A stretch of DNA of 12,661 bases from Maritimibacter sp. (GCA_003520545.1 DOUP01000049.1:1-12661), one strand, 5' to 3'; numbered from the stretch's first letter, positions 1 through 8,525 are shown. Numbers and translations are program-made. The notes: generated by a model from the sequence alone, not told the origin.

Positions 1-1076
<1,076 letters not shown>

Positions 1077-1133
1077 TGGGCATCGCCTCGTCTGTCTGGG
1101 GGCCGGGGTGGCCCAATCTATTTCACCGCGCGC

Positions 1134-1162
1134 TCGTTAGCCGCTGATCCGGGGAAAATCAA
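1134..1162 (-). promoter_or_regulatory. Candidate sigma-70-type promoter of tuf
   Basis: On the minus strand, TTGATT (1157-1162) and TAACGA (1134-1139) are separated by exactly 17 bases. They lie about 58 bases upstream of the tuf ATG and downstream of the lipoprotein terminator, where a strong tuf promoter is expected. The -10 element matches the consensus only moderately, so the exact hexamers are uncertain. Confidence 0.4.
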
Positions 1163-1209
1163 GCGGGTATCGCTGAAATCGCGTCCAGAGCGTGCGCTGC
1201 GGTCCAACG

Positions 1210-1240
1210 AAAAAACGCCCCGGCGATGAACCGGAGCGTT
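1210..1240 (-). terminator. Intrinsic terminator of the lipoprotein gene
   Basis: Read on the minus strand, AACGCTCCGG (1231-1240) pairs with CCGGGGCGTT (1214-1223). This gives a 10-bp stem with one G-T wobble and a 7-base loop, followed directly by a run of six T (1210-1215). The hairpin starts 29 bases past the lipoprotein stop codon. It insulates tuf from upstream transcription. Confidence 0.9.
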
Positions 1241-1269
1241 CGGGGTCGATCAGGTCGGCGAAGGCCCGC

Positions 1270-2016
1270 TTACGACGAGCTTTCCACCATGGTGTCGCCC
1301 ATCATGGTGGTGGTGCTGTCCGCGCCTTCCACCTCCGACTTCACGCCGGTGGAGGTGCCGCCCACTTCCTCGCCGCCTTCGAGCTCGCCATCCTTCACGC
1401 GGGCGAACTGCGGCGGGATGATGCCGGCGGTCGGCGCAGGCCTGCCGGCCGAGGTCGTCGCCGGGTCCATGAGCGAGGCGTCTCCGAACCAGTCCGGGTT
1501 CTCCAGCATCCACTGGTGCACGCGCTTGGCCAGCGCCCGCGACAGCGACAGCATCTGCTCATCCGCGGTCTTGGTCAGGCCGGTTCCGATCAGCTGTTCG
1601 ACCGAGAGTTCTTCTGAAACCGAGAAGATTTCAGGTTCTTCGTTTATTTTTTCGCCTTTCTCGTCGTCCCAGACCGTGACCGAGGCCACCAGGACCGACT
1701 TCGGCGTGAAGACCAGCGGGATACCGACCATGGCGAGCGCGTAGCCGTCGACCTTGGTCGCGATATGGAAATACTTGTCGCCGTCATAGCGGCCGAAGCG
1801 TTCTTCCATGGCGAAGTTGATGGCCTCTTCCCAGGCCTCGTCGGTAGCTTCGCGGGAGAACGGGCCGATCTCGGGTTTTTCAACAACTGTCACGGAGTGG
1901 CCCAGCAGGAAGCGGCCCATCGGTTCGGGCACTTTACCCAAATCGTCGGTCGTCGCACAGGCGGACAGGGTCAAAGCGGCGGCCAGAGCGGCGATGGGGG
2001 TCATAAGACGGGACAT
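1270..2016 (-). CDS. Predicted lipoprotein of unknown function
   Basis: A 248-residue protein that I do not recognise as a named family. The N-terminus is a clear lipoprotein signal: MSR, a hydrophobic Ala/Leu stretch (about 5-17) and the lipobox LSAC with the lipidated Cys at residue 20. Export and membrane anchoring are therefore expected. Residues 30-180 look like a compact mixed alpha/beta domain with a hydrophobic strand region (about 93-116) and a helical segment (about 154-172). The last 40 residues are rich in Gly, Ser, Thr and Glu and probably disordered. AGGAG lies 7 bases before the ATG (minus strand GTAGGAGACCCCATG), which supports Met1 over the in-frame Met5. The gene has its own good promoter match and its own terminator, so it is probably monocistronic. 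Adjacency to tuf suggests a conserved chromosomal position but says nothing about function. Confidence 0.85.
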   Translation of the reverse strand: MSRLMTPIAALAAALTLSACATTDDLGKVPEPMGRFLLGHSVTVVEKPEIGPFSREATDEAWEEAINFAMEERFGRYDGDKYFHIATKVDGYALAMVGIPLVFTPKSVLVASVTVWDDEKGEKINEEPEIFSVSEELSVEQLIGTGLTKTADEQMLSLSRALAKRVHQWMLENPDWFGDASLMDPATTSAGRPAPTAGIIPPQFARVKDGELEGGEEVGGTSTGVKSEVEGADSTTTMMGDTMVESSS

Positions 2017-2042
2017 GGGGTCTCCTACATGGATTCGAATGG

Positions 2043-2071
2043 TTGATAACGGTTGCGAGGCTCCAGTTCAA
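2043..2071 (-). promoter_or_regulatory. Promoter of the lipoprotein gene
   Basis: On the minus strand, TTGAAC (2066-2071) and TATCAA (2043-2048) are separated by 17 bases and end 27 bases before the ATG. This is a good sigma-70-type match. The -35 hexamer lies inside the 14-bp palindrome at 2065-2078, so a protein bound to the palindrome would compete with RNA polymerase. Confidence 0.55.
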
Positions 2072-2078
2072 TTGAACT
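2065..2078. promoter_or_regulatory. Perfect 14-bp palindrome, possible operator
   Basis: AGTTCAATTGAACT is a perfect palindrome with no spacer. Its centre (2071.5) is 55.5 bases from both the lipoprotein ATG and the P450 ATG. It covers the predicted -35 of the lipoprotein promoter and, by symmetry, offers TTGAAC on the plus strand as well. Such sites commonly bind dimeric regulators, but none is encoded nearby and I cannot assign a regulator. Confidence 0.45.
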
Positions 2079-2126
2079 CGGCGTTCGGTGCTTGCGGTCG
2101 GCGGCATTCGGCGACAAGCTTGACAC

Positions 2127-3482
2127 ATGCTGAAGTCGAACCGCTTGCCTGTTTCCGTTCCCCTCGCGACGAGCCCACTCGGGTTCATGCGGGGTGTGCG
2201 TGCCATGCAGCGCAACGCGCTGGAGATGTTGCCGCCGATCGCCTTTACCCAGCCGATCGTCTCCGGACAAATCCTGCGCCGGTTCCACATGGTGATGGAT
2301 CCGCCCTCGATCCGGCGCATTCTGAAGGATGCGGCGGCGGATTATCCCAAGTCGGAGGAAGCGCAGGCGATGCTGCGCCCGGCTTTGGGCAACGGTATCT
2401 TCCTGGCGGATGGCGCGCATTGGCGCTGGCAACGGCGGGCCGCGATGCCGGTCTTTGCGCCGCGCAACCTGACCGCGCTGACGCCGGTGATGACCGAAGC
2501 CGCCGAGGACGTGTCGGCGCGGCTGGACAGGGCCACGGGACCCGTCGATATCTACCCCGAGATGATGCACACGGCGTTCGAGGTGATCGCCGCCGTCTGC
2601 ATGTCCGAGGACACGCAAATCCCGCGCGAGATGGCGCATAAGGCGGTCGACGCCTACCTGGACACAGCGGGGCGGGCGTCGTTCCTCGACATCCTCAACG
2701 TGCCGTCTTTCGTGCCGCGACCGGGGCGCACCGCCGCGCGGTTCCTGATCGCGGAGTTGAAACAGGCCGCCGACCGGGCCATTCGATCCCGTATGGGGCG
2801 CGAGCCCGCCGATCCCCCGCCGCTTCTGGACCTTCTCATCGGGGCCGAAGACCCGGACACGGGGCGCAAGATGACGGCGCCGGAGCTGCGTGACAATCTT
2901 CTGACCTTCATCGTTGCCGGGCATGAGACAACGGCGCTCGCGCTGTCGTGGTCGCTGTATCTCATGGGGTTCGACGAAGAGCAGCAGGAGCGCGCGCGCG
3001 CCGAGGCGCAGGAGGTGCTGGGCGGACGGGCCGCCACGGCAGAGGATGTGCCGAAGCTCAAGTTCATCCGGCAGGTCATCATGGAATCGATGCGTCTCTA
3101 CCCGCCGCTCGCCATGTTGTCGCGCACCGCGACCAAACCGGACATGCTGCGCGACCGCGAAGTGAAGCCGGGCGATGTCATGCTTCTGCCCTTCTATGCG
3201 CTGCACCGGAATGAATGCCTCTGGGACAATCCGAACGGCTTCGATCCGGACCGCTTCGCCGACCCAAAATCCATTGACCGCTACGCCTACCTGCCGTTCG
3301 GCACCGGGCCGCGGGTTTGCATCGGGATGGATTTCGGCTTGCAGGAGGCCACAATTGTGCTGGCGACGCTCCTGTCGCGGTTCAAGTTCACCGCCGTGCC
3401 GGGACGCGTGCCAACCCCGGTGATGATCCTGTCGCTGCGCCCGGACGGAGGGGTCTGGATGAACGTGGAGCGGTTGAGCTAG
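2127..3482 (+). CDS. Cytochrome P450 monooxygenase
   Basis: A heme-thiolate monooxygenase of 451 residues, the usual length for a soluble bacterial P450. All hallmark motifs are present: the I-helix oxygen-activation motif AGHETT (264-269), the K-helix ExxR as ESMR (320-323), a PDRF-type region (DPDRFADP), and the heme loop FGTGPRVCIG with axial Cys398. There is no N-terminal membrane anchor or signal peptide. The sequence style around ESMRLYPPLAMLSRTA resembles the CYP4/CYP102-like branch, which often acts on fatty or hydrophobic substrates; the substrate itself cannot be read from the sequence. No ferredoxin or reductase gene is adjacent, so electrons must come from elsewhere. Upstream extension is blocked by an in-frame TGA at 2121-2123. 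No Shine-Dalgarno sequence precedes the ATG, so Met21 (2187) remains a possible start. Confidence 0.93.
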   Translation: MLKSNRLPVSVPLATSPLGFMRGVRAMQRNALEMLPPIAFTQPIVSGQILRRFHMVMDPPSIRRILKDAAADYPKSEEAQAMLRPALGNGIFLADGAHWRWQRRAAMPVFAPRNLTALTPVMTEAAEDVSARLDRATGPVDIYPEMMHTAFEVIAAVCMSEDTQIPREMAHKAVDAYLDTAGRASFLDILNVPSFVPRPGRTAARFLIAELKQAADRAIRSRMGREPADPPPLLDLLIGAEDPDTGRKMTAPELRDNLLTFIVAGHETTALALSWSLYLMGFDEEQQERARAEAQEVLGGRAATAEDVPKLKFIRQVIMESMRLYPPLAMLSRTATKPDMLRDREVKPGDVMLLPFYALHRNECLWDNPNGFDPDRFADPKSIDRYAYLPFGTGPRVCIGMDFGLQEATIVLATLLSRFKFTAVPGRVPTPVMILSLRPDGGVWMNVERLS

Positions 3483-3483
3483 T

Positions 3484-3595
3484 CCCGCGATTTGACGAAA
3501 ATCGCGGGGAAAACTTTTTCGAAAAGTTTTGGTCCCGGTGGAGGGGGTGACGCGATTGTCGTGCAATCGCGGGCAAGACCTGTCGCACAGGTCTT
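3484..3595. repeat. Cluster of four perfect hairpins between convergent genes
   Basis: The 111-base gap between the P450 and the M48 gene contains four back-to-back perfect inverted repeats. H1 is 3484-3493 with 3499-3508 (10 bp, loop GACGA). H2 is 3510-3518 with 3522-3530 (AAAACTTTT / AAAAGTTTT, loop TCG). H3 is 3551-3558 with 3564-3571 (8 bp). H4 is 3575-3583 with 3587-3595 (9 bp, loop CGC), which runs into the M48 stop codon. H1 and H3 share the arm AATCGCGGG, so the left arm of H1 can also pair with the right arm of H3. The likely role is bidirectional termination or 3'-end protection. None of the hairpins has a standard T-tract except the AT-rich H2, so the mechanism is inferred from position. 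Confidence 0.7.
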
Positions 3596-4781
3596 AATTC
3601 GCCCCGCTCAGGCCCCCGTCACCCCCCGCGTCACCTTGCTCGGCCGGGCCACAGATCTGTCGCAGGGCCGCCCATTCCGCATCGGTCAGCGATGGCGTCC
3701 ACGCCAGCCCATCGCCGGCCGCCTCCTCCGCCGCAGCGATCCTGGCGCGCATCGTGGGGTGACTGGCCAGGTGCGCCGCGATGCCCTCGGCGTCGCCGTA
3801 TTCCTCCATCAGCCGCTGGAAGATCGTGCCCAGCGCCGCCGGGTTGATGTTCGCCCGGGTCATCAGGTCATGCGAGTAGTCGTCCGCGCCCGCTTCCGCT
3901 GACTGGGAATACTTCGCGTTGATCAACTGGTTGGAGAGCATCAGCACCACGGTCCCGCCGGCGAAGTCACCGAAGAGCAGGCCGAGCACCCCGATGGAGC
4001 CAGCGGAGCGAAGCGCGTCGCGGGTCGGATCGCGGTTCACCACATGGCCGAATTCATGCGCGAGGATCGACGCGATCTCGTCCGGGTTCTCGGCCTTGTC
4101 GATCATGCCGCGAAACAGGACTACGCGCCCACCGGGAAGCGCAAAAGCGTTGACGAGGTCGTTGTCGAGCACGGAGAGTTTCACCGGATAGGGCAGGTCC
4201 GGATCGGGGTTCAGCCGCGCGACCATCTTGTCCAGCGCAGCCCGCCCGTCCGGATCTTCGCAGGTTTGCACGGGCAGCATGTCGTCGCCCAGCGCGCGGC
4301 GGATCTGCTCGAACGTCGCATCGCCCAGCGCGGCCTCGCCGTCCGGCGGGAGGTAGGCGGCGAGCTGGTCAGCCATGATCGGAACCAGCACGAAGATGAT
4401 CAGCGCCACGGAGGCGACCGCGCCCCCGGCCCAGCCGATGATCCGCCCCCAGTTATCGACCGGCGCCCGCGCTTCGAGGTTCGGAGCAACCGAGCGGATG
4501 TGGGCCGCGATATGCGGGTTGTCGATGGTGAGCCGCGCCATGTTGCCATGTCCATCGGTGAGCACGATGCCTTCGGCGCGGGCTTGATCGCGCAGGGCGC
4601 GCAGCGTCATGAGCGGCCAGCCAAGACGCTCGCCCCCCGGCAGGATGATCTGCAATTCGGTGTGCGACAGTTCCAGCATTACCCGGTGCACGGTGGCGGA
4701 ATGGCCGTCGTTGTAATCGGCGAAAACCACGTTCGGGTCCGGGCTCTGGACAAGCCCGTTATCGTCATAGGTATAGGTCAA
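3594..4781 (-). CDS. Membrane-anchored M48 family zinc metallopeptidase
   Basis: A 395-residue M48 (HtpX/Oma1-like) peptidase. The zinc-binding HEFGH is at 242-246 and the third-ligand motif ExxxD is at 296-300 (EAGAD), preceded by KYSQSA. An N-terminal soluble domain (about 1-110) is followed by one transmembrane segment (about 114-137), then the peptidase domain. The expected role is proteolytic quality control of membrane or envelope proteins. The start is TTG at 4781: its first four bases TTGA overlap the stop of the upstream DUF898 gene, and a GGGGGA sequence lies about 8 bases before it. The first in-frame alternative start would remove part of the N-terminal domain. The overlap indicates translational coupling. 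Pairing of such peptidases with DUF898 membrane proteins is, as I recall, seen in other proteobacteria. Confidence 0.92.
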   Translation of the reverse strand: MTYTYDDNGLVQSPDPNVVFADYNDGHSATVHRVMLELSHTELQIILPGGERLGWPLMTLRALRDQARAEGIVLTDGHGNMARLTIDNPHIAAHIRSVAPNLEARAPVDNWGRIIGWAGGAVASVALIIFVLVPIMADQLAAYLPPDGEAALGDATFEQIRRALGDDMLPVQTCEDPDGRAALDKMVARLNPDPDLPYPVKLSVLDNDLVNAFALPGGRVVLFRGMIDKAENPDEIASILAHEFGHVVNRDPTRDALRSAGSIGVLGLLFGDFAGGTVVLMLSNQLINAKYSQSAEAGADDYSHDLMTRANINPAALGTIFQRLMEEYGDAEGIAAHLASHPTMRARIAAAEEAAGDGLAWTPSLTDAEWAALRQICGPAEQGDAGGDGGLSGAN

Positions 4782-5965
4782 AAGGCATCCCCCAGCGGCA
4801 GGGCGTCGGCGAAGCCTTCGGCCTCGCCGAACTCGTCGCGGTCGCGCTGGTGGATGTCATTCAGGAGATGCGCGTTGACGATCCGGGTCTCTTCCGCGAA
4901 ATGCTCGGCCATGGGCAAGGTGATGAACACCTCTTTCAGGACACCGTAGAAGATGAAGACGCCGAAATAGACCACGAGGCCGAAGATCACCGGCACGAAG
5001 GCCGGGATCGACGACAGGTCTTCGCCTCCGAGCCAGGCCTGGACCGCGAAGCCGGTCGCGGCGAGCACGAGGCCCATGATGATCCCGACGACCATCAGCG
5101 CGCCGAAGAGCACGCCGGAGATCGCGGCCCAGCCGCCAGCGTAGATACCAAGCACCCGACCGGCCCGGGGCGCGGTGCACAGTCCGATGTCACCCAGGGT
5201 CTTGGCGTCGGTCAGGCGCTTGAAGGCGTTGGCCTTGTAGTAGGCGATGCCGAAGACCATCCAGCCTGCACCGATGACGGTCAGCGGTGCGAGCGCGGGG
5301 GTTTCCTGCCAGGCGATGATGGCCCCGGTGACGAGCACGATGACCGCGCCGATCGCGATATGCTTGGTGGCGGGGTAGAGCATGAACCACCGCCCGCCCT
5401 GGTGCATCCGCGCGTTGCCGTAAAAGGTCCGGTCAGTGCGGTATTTCTCCAGCCAGAAGGTTTTGACGGGCCAGTAGAGCCCCGCGGTCATGGCTGTCAG
5501 GCCCCAATGCAGGATCGACCGCCAGACGAAGCCCGCGACCCCCGGCTCCAACCCGAAGCGGATGCCGCGCCAGCGGGTTCGGGCCAGCACATAACGCCGC
5601 GCACGATACTGAGCGAAGAAAATCAGCGGCGTGATCCCGACGAGCGATACCGCGTAAGCGGGCGCATTGCCCTGGAACAACGAGAAGGAAAAGAACATCA
5701 ACACGAGGTTCACGACCCCGATGTAGAAGGCGAGGAAAACGACCGCCGTGAGAAAGCCCAGAAGCTTCTCGGTCGGGCGCCCGCCGTATTCCAGCGGCAG
5801 ACCGCCGGGCCGGATCGCAGACCAGTAATAGCGGCGCATCCGGGTTTTCATCCAGAACCGGTAAAACCCGGCGGTGACGACCGTCAGGATGCCAGTCTTC
5901 AACGCCAGTTTGAACATCGCGCCCTTGCGGCCTGCGTAATCGGTGGAGAGGTCCGCAAGCGCCAT
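4778..5965 (-). CDS. DUF898 (YjgN-like) multi-spanning inner-membrane protein
   Basis: A 395-residue polytopic membrane protein assigned to DUF898/YjgN, a family of unknown biochemical function. Hydrophobic segments lie at about 18-36, 66-97, 102-120, 145-166, 202-219, 225-243, 272-309 and 322-344. Family-like features include the TAGFYRFWMKTRMRRYYW segment (31-48), TRWRGIRFG (130-138) and a second TAGLYWPVKTFWLEKYR segment (160-176). The two TAG-Y-W stretches look like an internal duplication. The C-terminal tail (about 350-395) is acidic and soluble. The gene starts 3 bases after the parC stop and overlaps the M48 gene by 4 bases, so the three are probably one operon. No strong ribosome-binding site is visible, which fits coupling to parC translation. 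The coupled M48 protease is the obvious candidate partner; that is an inference from gene order. Confidence 0.88.
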   Translation of the reverse strand: MALADLSTDYAGRKGAMFKLALKTGILTVVTAGFYRFWMKTRMRRYYWSAIRPGGLPLEYGGRPTEKLLGFLTAVVFLAFYIGVVNLVLMFFSFSLFQGNAPAYAVSLVGITPLIFFAQYRARRYVLARTRWRGIRFGLEPGVAGFVWRSILHWGLTAMTAGLYWPVKTFWLEKYRTDRTFYGNARMHQGGRWFMLYPATKHIAIGAVIVLVTGAIIAWQETPALAPLTVIGAGWMVFGIAYYKANAFKRLTDAKTLGDIGLCTAPRAGRVLGIYAGGWAAISGVLFGALMVVGIIMGLVLAATGFAVQAWLGGEDLSSIPAFVPVIFGLVVYFGVFIFYGVLKEVFITLPMAEHFAEETRIVNAHLLNDIHQRDRDEFGEAEGFADALPLGDAF

Positions 5966-5968
5966 GGG

Positions 5969-8419
5969 TCAGGTGAAGGTGTTGTCTTTTGGAAAGCCGT
6001 GCGGAGGCAATTTGCCGACGCCCGCGCGTTTCCCGATCCAGGGCGACATGTCCACCTCGGTCCGGGTGCGGTCACCGCCTGCCTGCCAGCTCAGACCCGT
6101 GGCAAGATCAAAGGTGGTCAGGTCCGACAACCCGCCGTCGAGGTCCAGCGTCCCCTGACGCCCGCGCGCCATCTTGTATTTCTGAAGCCGCACGCCCTTG
6201 CCGCGTCCCATTTCGGGCAGCTCCTCGATCGGGAAGACCAGCAGCTTGCGGTTCTCGGACACCACCGCCACGTGATCGCCAGCGACGGGTTTGACCAGCT
6301 TGGCGATCCCCTCGCCCACGTTCAGAACCTGCTTGCCGTTCTTGGTCTGGGCGATCACGTCTTTCTCGGGCACGATGAAGCCATTACCCTCGTTCGAGGC
6401 AACGATGAGCTTTCGGTCGGGGGCGTGAACGAACATGTCCACGATCTCCACGTCATTGGGCAGATCGACCATCAGCCTGAGGGGTTCGCCCATACCGCGC
6501 CCACCGGGGAGGTTGGCACCCGACAGGGTATAGAACCGCCCATTCGCGCCAAAGACGATGATGCGGTCGGTGGTTTCGGCATGGAAGGCGAAACGCGGGC
6601 CGTCGCCATCCTTGAACTTGAAGTCGCGGGTCAGGTCGACGTGACCGGACATGGCCCTGATCCAGCCCATCTGGGAACAGACAACGGTGATCGGTTCGCG
6701 GTCGATCAGCGCCTCGATCGGCACATCGGGGGCTTCGGTCGCCTCGGCAAAGGTCGAGCGGCGCTCGCCACCTTCGTAGTCCTTGCCGAATTTCTTCTTC
6801 GCGTCCTTCAGCTCTTCGGAAATGCGCGACCACTGGAGGTCTTCGCTGTCGAGCAGATCCTCAAGCCCCGCGCGCTCTTCCATCAAAGCATCACGCTCGC
6901 GGATCAGCTCCAACTCTTCGAGACGGCGCAAGGACCGCAGGCGCATGTTGAGGATCGCGTCGGCCTGTATGTCCGAGAGGCTTTCCGAACGGCCCACGAA
7001 CCGGCGCGGGATGGCGGCGGTGCTGTCTGCATCGGGAATTTCAACGCCAAGCCCTTCTGCATCCTCGCGCAGCTCCAGCGTGGCGGTATCCACACCGGCA
7101 AGCGGCGAGACATAATCGGCTTCGGAAGTGGCGCGGCGGATGGTGTCCTGATGCGGCCGCGACCAATCCTCATACATCAAGGCCGCCTTGGGATCGTCAT
7201 CGTAGCGGATGATGTCGATCACGCGGTCGAGGTTGAGGAAGGCGATGATAAAGCCTTCGAGCACCTCAAGCCGGTGGTCGATCTTTTGCAGCCGATGCTT
7301 CGAGCGGCGGATCAGGACCTCGCGCCGGAAGTCGAGGAAGGCCCGCAGCACTTCCTTGAGCGAGCAGACCTTGGGCGTAAGCCCGTCGATCAACACGTTC
7401 ATGTTGAGCGAGAACCGCGTTTCCAGGTCGGAGTTGCGGAACAGAAGACCCATGAGCACTTCGGGGTCCACGTTCTTGGATTTCGGCTCCAGCACGAGGC
7501 GAATGTCATCCGCACTTTCATCGCGCACGTCACCCAGCACCGGGATTTTCTTGGTCTGGATCAGCTCCGCGATCTTTTCGATCAGCTTGGATTTTTGAAC
7601 CTGGTAGGGGATTTCCGTGACGATGATCTGCCACTGGCCACGGCCGAGGTCTTCGACCTCCCACCGCGCCTGCAAGCGGATCGAGCCGCGCCCGGTGCGG
7701 TAAGCGTTGGCGATATTGTCGCGGGGCTCAACGATCACACCGCCGGTGGGAAAGTCCGGGCCGGGGATATAATTCAAAAGCGTGTCGTCGCGGGCGTCCG
7801 GCGTCTTGATCAGGTGCAGACAGGCATCGACCAGTTCCACGATGTTGTGCGGCGGGATATTCGTCGCCATCCCCACGGCGATCCCCGACGAGCCGTTGGC
7901 CAGAAGATGCGGAAAGGTCGCCGGCAGCACGACGGGTTCGCGCAGCGTGCCATCGTAGTTTTCGCGAAAATCGACCGAGTTTTCGTCCAGCCCTTCGAGC
8001 ATCGCCTCGGCGACGGCGGTCATCCGCGCCTCGGTGTACCGGCTCGCCGCAGGGTTATCCCCGTCGATGTTGCCGAAATTGCCCTGCCCATCGACAAGCG
8101 GATAGCGGACGTTGAAATCCTGGGCGAGACGCGCCATCGCGTCGTAGATCGCCGCGTCGCCATGCGGGTGGTAGTTACCCATCACGTCGCCCGAAATCTT
8201 GGACGACTTGCGGAAGCGCCCGTTCGAGGCCAGCCGCAGCTCCCGCATCGCGTAGAGAATGCGCCGGTGCACCGGCTTCAACCCGTCACGCGCATCGGGC
8301 AACGCCCGGTTCATGATCGTGGACAGCGCATAGGTCAGGTAGCGCTCGCCAATGGCGCGGCGCAGCGGTTCTGCCACCTCGGCGTTCGGGTTTTCGGGGT
8401 CGTCCACCAAATCGTTCAT
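5969..8419 (-). CDS. parC: DNA topoisomerase IV subunit A
   Basis: The DNA-cleaving subunit of topoisomerase IV, which decatenates sister chromosomes together with ParE (not in this window). The protein is 816 residues from the ATG at 8419. An open frame extends upstream to 8611, but the conserved sequence begins at MNDLVDDPENPNAEVAEPLR and AGGTG precedes this ATG, so the longer frame is not used. The breakage-reunion domain has LPDARDGLKPVHRRILYAM, YHPHGDAAIYDAM (84-96) and the catalytic Tyr128 in AASRYTEAR. Two quinolone-region positions are Ala89 and Asp93, aligning with E. coli ParC Ser80 and Glu84. The C-terminal domain has TVVCSQMGWIRAMSGH and lacks a QRRGGRG-type GyrA box, which separates ParC from GyrA. 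It heads an operon with the DUF898 and M48 genes. Confidence 0.95.
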   Translation of the reverse strand: MNDLVDDPENPNAEVAEPLRRAIGERYLTYALSTIMNRALPDARDGLKPVHRRILYAMRELRLASNGRFRKSSKISGDVMGNYHPHGDAAIYDAMARLAQDFNVRYPLVDGQGNFGNIDGDNPAASRYTEARMTAVAEAMLEGLDENSVDFRENYDGTLREPVVLPATFPHLLANGSSGIAVGMATNIPPHNIVELVDACLHLIKTPDARDDTLLNYIPGPDFPTGGVIVEPRDNIANAYRTGRGSIRLQARWEVEDLGRGQWQIIVTEIPYQVQKSKLIEKIAELIQTKKIPVLGDVRDESADDIRLVLEPKSKNVDPEVLMGLLFRNSDLETRFSLNMNVLIDGLTPKVCSLKEVLRAFLDFRREVLIRRSKHRLQKIDHRLEVLEGFIIAFLNLDRVIDIIRYDDDPKAALMYEDWSRPHQDTIRRATSEADYVSPLAGVDTATLELREDAEGLGVEIPDADSTAAIPRRFVGRSESLSDIQADAILNMRLRSLRRLEELELIRERDALMEERAGLEDLLDSEDLQWSRISEELKDAKKKFGKDYEGGERRSTFAEATEAPDVPIEALIDREPITVVCSQMGWIRAMSGHVDLTRDFKFKDGDGPRFAFHAETTDRIIVFGANGRFYTLSGANLPGGRGMGEPLRLMVDLPNDVEIVDMFVHAPDRKLIVASNEGNGFIVPEKDVIAQTKNGKQVLNVGEGIAKLVKPVAGDHVAVVSENRKLLVFPIEELPEMGRGKGVRLQKYKMARGRQGTLDLDGGLSDLTTFDLATGLSWQAGGDRTRTEVDMSPWIGKRAGVGKLPPHGFPKDNTFT

Positions 8420-8457
8420 GCACCTGAAATAGACTGTGCGGAATCCCGGGTAAAGCA

Positions 8458-8471
8458 GGATTGAACAATCC
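8458..8471. promoter_or_regulatory. Inverted repeat in the parC / SH3 divergent region
   Basis: GGATTG-AA-CAATCC has perfect 6-bp arms around a 2-base spacer, about 40 bases upstream of the parC ATG. It may be a binding site for a dimeric regulator of parC or of the divergent SH3 gene. A chance occurrence is quite possible at this size. Confidence 0.25.
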
Positions 8472-8525
8472 GGCGGCGCGGCGTGTTGGGAACATGACAC
8501 CGCCAAAGGGAGAGGTGGAGAATCA

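Noticed and set aside
2120..2125. A perfect -35-like TTGACA just before the P450 ATG
   Set aside because: No acceptable -10 lies 16-18 bases downstream, and the transcript would begin inside the coding region. It is probably chance.
2025..3566. A 513-codon open frame on the minus strand opposite the P450
   Set aside because: It is a shadow of the P450 coding sequence, Arg/His-rich and without motifs. The plus-strand frame has every P450 signature.
4850..8464. A 1204-codon open frame on the plus strand opposite DUF898 and parC
   Set aside because: It is antisense to two well-supported genes, and its His/Asp/Arg/Gln-rich composition is typical of the shadow frame in high-GC DNA. It crosses a gene boundary and shows no recognisable domain.
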